A stretch of DNA of 64,000 nucleotides, taken from the NCBI GenBank assembly GCA_022785125.1, contig JALFRA010000042.1, forward strand, positions 1-64,000, written 5' to 3'. The notes beneath the pieces are model-generated. The model was not told the DNA's origin and searched no databases. It saw nothing but the letters and a program-made list of their open reading frames with translations. The stretch is from Clostridiales bacterium (GTDB lineage: Bacteria > Bacillota > Clostridia > Oscillospirales > Oscillospiraceae). Position numbers and translations under genes: made by a program. Numbering within the stretch: position 1 is the stretch's first letter; each line of letters opens with the position of its first letter. Below, piece after piece: positions 58,917 to 64,000 of this stretch.

Positions 58917-60743
58917 ATGCACAACGAGAAATTACGCAACGTAGCCATCATCGCCCACGTCGACCATGGCAAGACCACCCTGGTGGACGAAATGCTCAAG
59001 CAGGGCGGCATCTACCGTGAGAACCAGGCCACGGTGGAGCGGGTCATGGACTCCAACGACCTGGAGCGCGAGCGCGGCATCACCATCCTGGCCAAAAACA
59101 CCGCCGTCCACTACAAGGACGTGAAGATCAACATCGTGGACACCCCGGGCCACGCCGACTTCGGCGGCGAGGTGGAGCGTATCCTGAAGATGGTCAACGG
59201 CGTCATTCTGCTGGTGGACGCCGCCGAAGGCCCCATGCCCCAGACCCGCTTCGTGCTGTCCAAGGCCCTGGAGCTGGGCCACAAGGTCATCGTGGTAGTC
59301 AACAAGATCGACCGCCCCGACCAGCGCATTCACGAGGTCATGGACGAGGTGCTGGAGCTGCTGCTGGACCTGAACGCCACCGACGAGCAGTTTGAGTCCC
59401 CCACCCTGTTCTGCTCCGGCCGTCAGGGCACCGCCTCCTACTCCCCCGACCAGCCCGGCACCGACCTGGTGCCCCTGTTCGAGACCATCGTCAACTATAT
59501 CCCCGCCCCCGAGGCCGATGTGGAGGCCCCCTTCCAGATGCTGGTGTCCTCCATCGACTACAACGAGTTCGTGGGCCGGATCGCCATCGGCCGCATCGAG
59601 CGGGGCACCGTGAAGCAGAACCAGGAGATCGTGGTGTGCAACTACCACAACTCCGACGAGGCCCCCAAGAAGGCCAAGGCCACCGCTCTGTACCAGTTTG
59701 ACGGTCTGGGCAAGGTACCCGTCACCGAGGCTGACGCCGGCAATATCATTGCCATGAGCGGCATCGGCGAGATCACCATCGGCGACACCATCTGCGCTCC
59801 CGACGCGGTGGAGCCCATCGAGTTCGTCAAGATCTCCGCCCCCACCATTGAGATGACCTTCTCCGTCAACGACTCCCCCTTCGCCGGCAAGGAGGGCAAG
59901 TTCGTCACCTCCCGCCAGCTGCGTGAGCGTCTGTTCCGTGAGACCATGAAGGACGTGTCCCTGCGGGTCACCGAGACCGACTCCACCGACGCCTTCAACG
60001 TGGCCGGCCGCGGTGAGATGAGCCTATCCATCCTCATCGAGACCATGCGCCGTGAGGGCTATGAGTTCCAGGTGTCTCCCCCCCGCGTGCTCTTCCAGGA
60101 GATCGACGGCAAGAAGTGCGAGCCCATCGAGCGTCTGGTGGTAGACGTGCCCTCCGACAGCGTGGGCGCCGTCATTGAGAAGATCGGCTCCCGAAAGGGC
60201 GACCTGCTGGAGATGACCCCCGTGGGCGACCGGATGAAGATCGAGTTCCTGGTGCCCTCCCGCGGTCTGTTCGGCTACCGCAACGAGTTCCTCACCGACA
60301 CCAAGGGCGAGGGCATCATGGCTTCCGTGTTTGATTCCTACGCCCCCATGAAGGGCGACATCCAGCGCCGGGCCTCCGGCTCTCTGGTGTCCTTCGAGAC
60401 CGGCGAGAGCGTGACCTACGGCCTGTTCAACGCCCAGGAGCGGGGCGTGCTCTTCATCGGCGCCGGCGTGCCCGTCTATGCCGGCATGGTGGTGGGCGAA
60501 ACCCCCAAGCAGGAGGATATCAGCGTCAACATCTGTAAGAAGAAGCAGCTGACCAATATGCGCGCCTCCGGCTCTGACGACGCCCTGCGCCTCACGCCCC
60601 CCCGCCAGCTGTCTCTGGAGCAGTGCCTGGAGTTCCTGGCCGACGACGAGCTGCTGGAGGTCACTCCCCAGTCCCTGCGTCTGCGTAAGCGCCTGCTGGA
60701 CCATGCGGCCCGGATGCGCGAGGCCTCCAAGAAAAAGGCCTGA
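58917..60743 (+). CDS. typA: Ribosome-associated GTPase TypA/BipA
   Basis: A 608-residue translational GTPase. G1 is AHVDHGKTT (13-21), switch [17 protein letters not shown]4 NKIDRP. EF-G-like domains follow, and the TypA C-terminal domain includes [19 protein letters not shown]. It acts in ribosome assembly and stress. The ATG at 58917 follows GGGAGGAAAGTTTAC. Confidence 0.97.
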   Translation: MHNEKLRNVAIIAHVDHGKTTLVDEMLKQGGIYRENQATVERVMDSNDLERERGITILAKNTAVHYKDVKINIVDTPGHADFGGEVERILKMVNGVILLVDAAEGPMPQTRFVLSKALELGHKVIVVVNKIDRPDQRIHEVMDEVLELLLDLNATDEQFESPTLFCSGRQGTASYSPDQPGTDLVPLFETIVNYIPAPEADVEAPFQMLVSSIDYNEFVGRIAIGRIERGTVKQNQEIVVCNYHNSDEAPKKAKATALYQFDGLGKVPVTEADAGNIIAMSGIGEITIGDTICAPDAVEPIEFVKISAPTIEMTFSVNDSPFAGKEGKFVTSRQLRERLFRETMKDVSLRVTETDSTDAFNVAGRGEMSLSILIETMRREGYEFQVSPPRVLFQEIDGKKCEPIERLVVDVPSDSVGAVIEKIGSRKGDLLEMTPVGDRMKIEFLVPSRGLFGYRNEFLTDTKGEGIMASVFDSYAPMKGDIQRRASGSLVSFETGESVTYGLFNAQERGVLFIGAGVPVYAGMVVGETPKQEDISVNICKKKQLTNMRASGSDDALRLTPPRQLSLEQCLEFLADDELLEVTPQSLRLRKRLLDHAARMREASKKKA

Positions 60744-60755
60744 TATAAGATCAAT

Positions 60756-60794
60756 ACAGCCCCCGGAACCACAAGGTTCCGGGGGCTGTTTCTT
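60756..60794. terminator. Bidirectional terminator between typA and the GLUG protein
   Basis: ACAGCCCCCGGAACC / GGTTCCGGGGGCTGT, loop ACAA, followed by TTCTT on the plus strand. Confidence 0.88.
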
Positions 60795-63700
60795 ATACCG
60801 GGATCTTTTTCTGCTTCCTTTTCCGATGGAACGCCAAGGCTATCACCAGCAGCACTGCCGCTCCGGCGCAGCACAGCAGCACCACAAGCATGACATTGGG
60901 TGCCGTACCGTCCAGCAGCACCACCTGCCCGCTGGCCGGGCCGTCAAAGACCAGATAGCTGCCGTCCTGACTGGCCTTTACCACCTGCCAGCCGCTGTCG
61001 GTCTGCACAGCGGCCACCGGATGGGCCGCGTCCACACAGCGCAGCCGGAGGGTCACCGTATCCCCCTGGTTTCCCTGCACAATGTAGGACCAGCCCTCCA
61101 CACTCCGGTAGCCCGACAGGTCGGGCAGCTGGTCCAGCCCTTCCACACGCAGGCTGGCCTGAGGCTCAAAGGTGCCCTGAACCAGCAGGACAGGGAATTC
61201 CTCGCCGGAGGAGAGGGTGGCCGTGGGCTGGGTAAACCGGGCCTCCAGCACCATGGACCGGGTAAGCCCTTCCACCGGGAAGTCGGGCCACACGCCGTAC
61301 TCCCCGTCCCGGGCAGGCGGCTCTGGCACCAGGCTCTGGTCCAGGTCGTCCCCGTAGGCAAAGGGGATCTCGGCCACGGTCTTGCCGTCGGCCACAAAGC
61401 GGTAGGAGAAGGTAAGGAAATCCTCCGGAATGCCGCTCAGCACGGAGAAGGCGTCAAACTTCAGTCCCTCCGCCTGACCGGCCACGTCCACCCCGTCCAG
61501 CCCCGCCAGCTCCTCCAGCAGGTAGCGGTTGCCGGTGAGGGGATCGCCGGACTGACCGGCAATGGCCCCCCGGTACTCCCCGTCTCCCTGGGCCCGCACC
61601 ATGGCCCGGCAGTCGGTGAGGGTGCCGCCCAGACCGGCGATGCCCCCCAGCCAGCTGCCTCCGTCCAGATCCACCAGGGCGGCGCACCGGATCACCGAAC
61701 CGCCGGTGCGGCCGGCAATGCCGCCGCAGTAGTCGGTGCCCGTCTCCACCGTGCCCCGGGCAGCGCAGTCCAGGATGGAGCCGGTGGTACACCGTCCGGC
61801 GATGCCGCCGCCGCAGTCGTTTCTCACGGCAACGGCGCCGTCAAAGCGGCACTGCCGCACCGCCGCCCGCAGGGTGGCGTACACGTCGGAGAGCAGTTTG
61901 ATGTCCTCCATGTCAAAGGTGGCCTCGGGGTCGTCCCCCACCTCGGCCCCCACGGCCCCCACGATGCCGCCCACGTTGGAGTCACCCTCCACGGTGCAGG
62001 CGGCGGTGCAGCCCATGACCAGGCCGGGGCCTTCCGTAATGTCCCCCGAAAGGTCCTGGGTGGTGAGTTTCGGCTCCCGGCCCATGTCGTAGATGGCCTG
62101 ACGGACCTGGTCCAGGGCCCCGATCACCCGCTGGGCGGAGGCGTGGAGCGCCTGATTGTCCGCCCCGGCGGCCTGGGTCATCTGGTCCACCCGGTTCTGG
62201 ATCACATCCAGCTGCTCCCCGATGTCGTCCGCCGCCGCCTGGGTCCGCTCCCCCAGCTGATCGGAATAGTCTTTCAGCAGGGTACGGATGGCGGAGGCCT
62301 CGTTGCTGACGGCGTCCAGATCCTTCTTGCTGTCCTTGGACAGGGCGCTGCCCGCCCCCACCAGATGGCTGGCGGCGCTATGGATGGCCTTGGCGGCCTG
62401 ATCCGCGTCCTTCCGCGCCGCCTCCATCTCTTTCGAGGTGTCGTGGCTCAGCGTTTCCCACCTGCCGGTGAGGTCGCTGACCAGGCCGGGCAGCTTGCCC
62501 AGGGCCTTGGAGATGGCGGACAGGTGTCCCGCCGGGTCTATGCTGGGGAAGGGCACCGCCAGGGCTCCCTTCCAATCCAGCTTTTTCAGGCAGTCGGCCA
62601 CCTGGGTGAGATAGCTGCCCAGGCTGTCCAGCTCACGGGACATGGCCTGTAGGTGGGTGCGGATGATATTGGCCTGTTTCTCAATGCCTTCGGCGGCATC
62701 ATCCAGAGCCTCCACCGCCTCTACCAGCGCGTTGTCAGCGCTGTCCAGCATCTCGCTCAGACTGCGGCGCAGCTGGGCGGTACTATCCAGCAGATCGTCC
62801 AGATCGTCCCCGGCCTCATTGGAAAAGGTATCCACATGACCCCGCAGGCCGTCCAGGGCATCCCCCAGCGCGGCGGCATGGCGGTCCAGCTGGTCGGTCA
62901 TAGCGCGGTAGTCGGTGAGACCCTGGTCCCCGGCCTGCTGGGCCCGGTCCCGGATCTGGCCAACCGCCTCATGGATGGCCTGGGCGTCCTCCACCCCCTG
63001 GTCCACCATGCCGCTGAGCTGGTCGGCAAAGCCTTCCATCTCATCAAAGAGGACCCCCAGGCTGTCGTTGAGGCTGTCGGCGGGAGAGTCGCCGTAGCGC
63101 ACCTCCACATTGGGCTCGAACTGGCCCACAATGCCTCCCACGTCCTTCCGGCCCAGGATGGGGCCGGTATTGGAACAGTTGGTGATGGAGCCGGACTGGA
63201 GCCCGGCCATGCCCCCGGCGTTGTAGCCCAGGTGCTGATAGCCCACGGTGCCGGAATTGGAGCAGTGGTCGATGGTGCCCCGGGACAGCCCGGCGATGCC
63301 GCCGGAGTTGGAGGGCACCTTCTGATCGGAGGCGGTATTGATCTCCCCGGCGTTGGTGCAGCCGGTGATGGTACCCAGATTCTGCCCGGCAATGCCGCCG
63401 GCGTTGCTGGGGGCGGAGATTACGGCCTGGTTGGAGCAGCCCGTCACGGTGCCGCTCTCCCCGTTGACGCCCACTACGCCCCCCACATCCTCCTGACCGG
63501 AGACGGAGCCTTTGACGGTACAGTTGCGCACGGTGCCGTAGTTCTCTCCGGCCACCAGACCCACCTGGCCGCCGGTGCCGCCGGGCCGGAGGGTGCCCTC
63601 CACCGTCAGGTCCTCCACCTGGGCGCTCTGGGTGAGGGTGCGGAAGAGGCCCACTTTGGACCCTTTGCCGCTAAAGGACAGGCCGGTGATGGTATGGCCG

Positions 63701-63945
63701 TTTCCGTGGAAGGTGCCCTGGAAGATGGGAATGGAGGTAAAGTCGGCGTCGCTCAGGTCCAGGTCGGCGGTGAGCTCCGCTGTCACCCCCACCGACCAGG
63801 TATCCTTGGTACAGCTGCGGGCAAAGTCCAGGAAGGCAGCTTCGTCCCCGATGGTCACCGTTCCCGCCGCCCGGGCAGGGGGCAGCAGGGAGCAGAGAAG
63901 GGCAGCCACCAGCAGCAGGGCGGTTACGGGTCTGTTGTGCTTCAT
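60793..63945 (-). CDS. Large GLUG-repeat / coiled-coil surface protein (1050 aa)
   Basis: Signal peptide at residues 1-27. A first block of GLUG-type beta-helix repeats (VGGVVGVNGESGTVTGC, AGGIAGQNLGTITGC, SGGIAGLSRGTIDHC) fills about 55-290. A long helical, coiled-coil-like region follows (about 300-640), rich in Ala, Asp, Leu and Gln. A second GLUG block lies at about 655-800, then a beta-rich part. One membrane helix (about 1018-1038) precedes a basic RKRKQKK tail. The protein should be exported and anchored by its C-terminus. GLUG repeats are linked to adhesins and surface proteins; binding partner unknown. The ATG at 63945 follows AGGAGGATCAGCC. Confidence 0.88.
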   Translation of the reverse strand: MKHNRPVTALLLVAALLCSLLPPARAAGTVTIGDEAAFLDFARSCTKDTWSVGVTAELTADLDLSDADFTSIPIFQGTFHGNGHTITGLSFSGKGSKVGLFRTLTQSAQVEDLTVEGTLRPGGTGGQVGLVAGENYGTVRNCTVKGSVSGQEDVGGVVGVNGESGTVTGCSNQAVISAPSNAGGIAGQNLGTITGCTNAGEINTASDQKVPSNSGGIAGLSRGTIDHCSNSGTVGYQHLGYNAGGMAGLQSGSITNCSNTGPILGRKDVGGIVGQFEPNVEVRYGDSPADSLNDSLGVLFDEMEGFADQLSGMVDQGVEDAQAIHEAVGQIRDRAQQAGDQGLTDYRAMTDQLDRHAAALGDALDGLRGHVDTFSNEAGDDLDDLLDSTAQLRRSLSEMLDSADNALVEAVEALDDAAEGIEKQANIIRTHLQAMSRELDSLGSYLTQVADCLKKLDWKGALAVPFPSIDPAGHLSAISKALGKLPGLVSDLTGRWETLSHDTSKEMEAARKDADQAAKAIHSAASHLVGAGSALSKDSKKDLDAVSNEASAIRTLLKDYSDQLGERTQAAADDIGEQLDVIQNRVDQMTQAAGADNQALHASAQRVIGALDQVRQAIYDMGREPKLTTQDLSGDITEGPGLVMGCTAACTVEGDSNVGGIVGAVGAEVGDDPEATFDMEDIKLLSDVYATLRAAVRQCRFDGAVAVRNDCGGGIAGRCTTGSILDCAARGTVETGTDYCGGIAGRTGGSVIRCAALVDLDGGSWLGGIAGLGGTLTDCRAMVRAQGDGEYRGAIAGQSGDPLTGNRYLLEELAGLDGVDVAGQAEGLKFDAFSVLSGIPEDFLTFSYRFVADGKTVAEIPFAYGDDLDQSLVPEPPARDGEYGVWPDFPVEGLTRSMVLEARFTQPTATLSSGEEFPVLLVQGTFEPQASLRVEGLDQLPDLSGYRSVEGWSYIVQGNQGDTVTLRLRCVDAAHPVAAVQTDSGWQVVKASQDGSYLVFDGPASGQVVLLDGTAPNVMLVVLLCCAGAAVLLVIALAFHRKRKQKKIPV

Positions 63946-64000
63946 GGCTGATCCTCCTGTTCCTGCTCCTCAATGTGGAGCTCTTGATACTTGCTTTCGA
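63942..64000 (-). CDS. C-terminal end of an upstream gene (partial)
   Basis: The last 18 codons of a frame entering from the right edge end EEQEQEDQP, with a stop that overlaps the GLUG gene ATG (ATGA). The acidic, Glu/Gln-rich end gives no family. The overlap suggests the two genes are in one operon, so the missing gene may help export or anchor the GLUG protein. Confidence 0.75.
   Translation of the reverse strand, partial: ESKYQELHIEEQEQEDQP

Noticed and set aside
58711-58944. 77-codon frame upstream of typA
   Set aside because: It runs through the typA promoter and leader and overlaps the typA start in another frame.

Overview
The window looks like a chromosomal segment of a high-GC, spore-lineage Firmicute of the Oscillospiraceae type (Flavonifractor / Intestinimonas / Pseudoflavonifractor-like). 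This is inferred from a bacterial butyrate-synthesis gene set (thiolase, crotonase, butyryl-CoA dehydrogenase, EtfBA), a BofA / YaaL pair, Prp-processed L27, S-layer-homology proteins, GC-rich codons, and short GTAGGGGCG and CCCTCATCC repeats that I know from gut Clostridia. No transposase, integrase, phage gene or CRISPR array was seen.

Layout. 1-5.6 kb (minus strand): butyrate operon acd-MBL-etfB-etfA-thl-crt, running off the left edge. 5.9-10.6 kb (minus): a compact cell-wall or peptide-ligation cluster made of a 71-aa unknown, a D-aspartate-ligase-like ATP-grasp enzyme, an Asp/Glu-type racemase and a MurE-like ligase, followed by queG. A broken copy of the racemase 5' end sits inside it. 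10.6-16.4 kb (minus): relA/spoT, recJ and an M42 peptidase, separated by dispersed palindromic repeats. 16.4-22.6 kb (plus): ybaK, secreted and small proteins, and two tandem SLH-Big2 surface proteins. 22.7-33.3 kb: htpG under a perfect CIRCE operator, a lipoprotein, mnmE preceded by a cluster of DnaA-box-like sites, nudix-folA-thyA, an aromatic-acid-exporter-like protein, an S41 lipoprotein and mtaB. 33.3-36.9 kb: a strongly folded intergenic array, a Crh-like HPr, a radical SAM / TatD pair, and a cation:proton antiporter behind a fluoride riboswitch. 37-43.2 kb: an S4-domain protein with DUF896, a C39-like peptidase with DUF1294, an ECF sigma factor with a DUF4179 protein, then obgE and rplU-prp-rpmA. 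43.3-51.4 kb: a DUF4015 protein, MarR, an SLH protein, bofA and yaaL, a P-type ATPase behind a Mn2+ (yybP-ykoY) riboswitch, a flavodoxin-ferredoxin protein, and a copper-amine-oxidase-N-like secreted protein. 51.6-55.0 kb (minus): a four-gene VanG-like operon (D-Ala-D-Ser-type ligase, VanY/VanXY-type peptidase, serine acetyltransferase homologue, Ala/Ser racemase) with overlapping or near-overlapping genes and a terminator-like hairpin in its leader. 55.2-58.5 kb: a cobalamin riboswitch and btuFCD-type transporter. 58.5-64 kb: tRNA-Arg(CCU), typA, and a 1050-residue GLUG / coiled-coil surface protein.

How it fits together. The housekeeping content (translation, stringent response, repair, nucleotide synthesis) is normal. 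The most informative parts are regulatory. Three metal, ion or cofactor riboswitches can be read with their terminators. For the fluoride and Mn2+ switches the terminator stem overlaps the conserved aptamer 3' strand, so both should turn expression on when ligand binds. Two gene clusters suggest non-standard peptidoglycan chemistry: the D-Asp-ligase / racemase / Mur-ligase cluster and the VanG-like operon without VanRS. Several intergenic regions carry dense arrays of long, sequence-unrelated inverted repeats that the genes do not explain.
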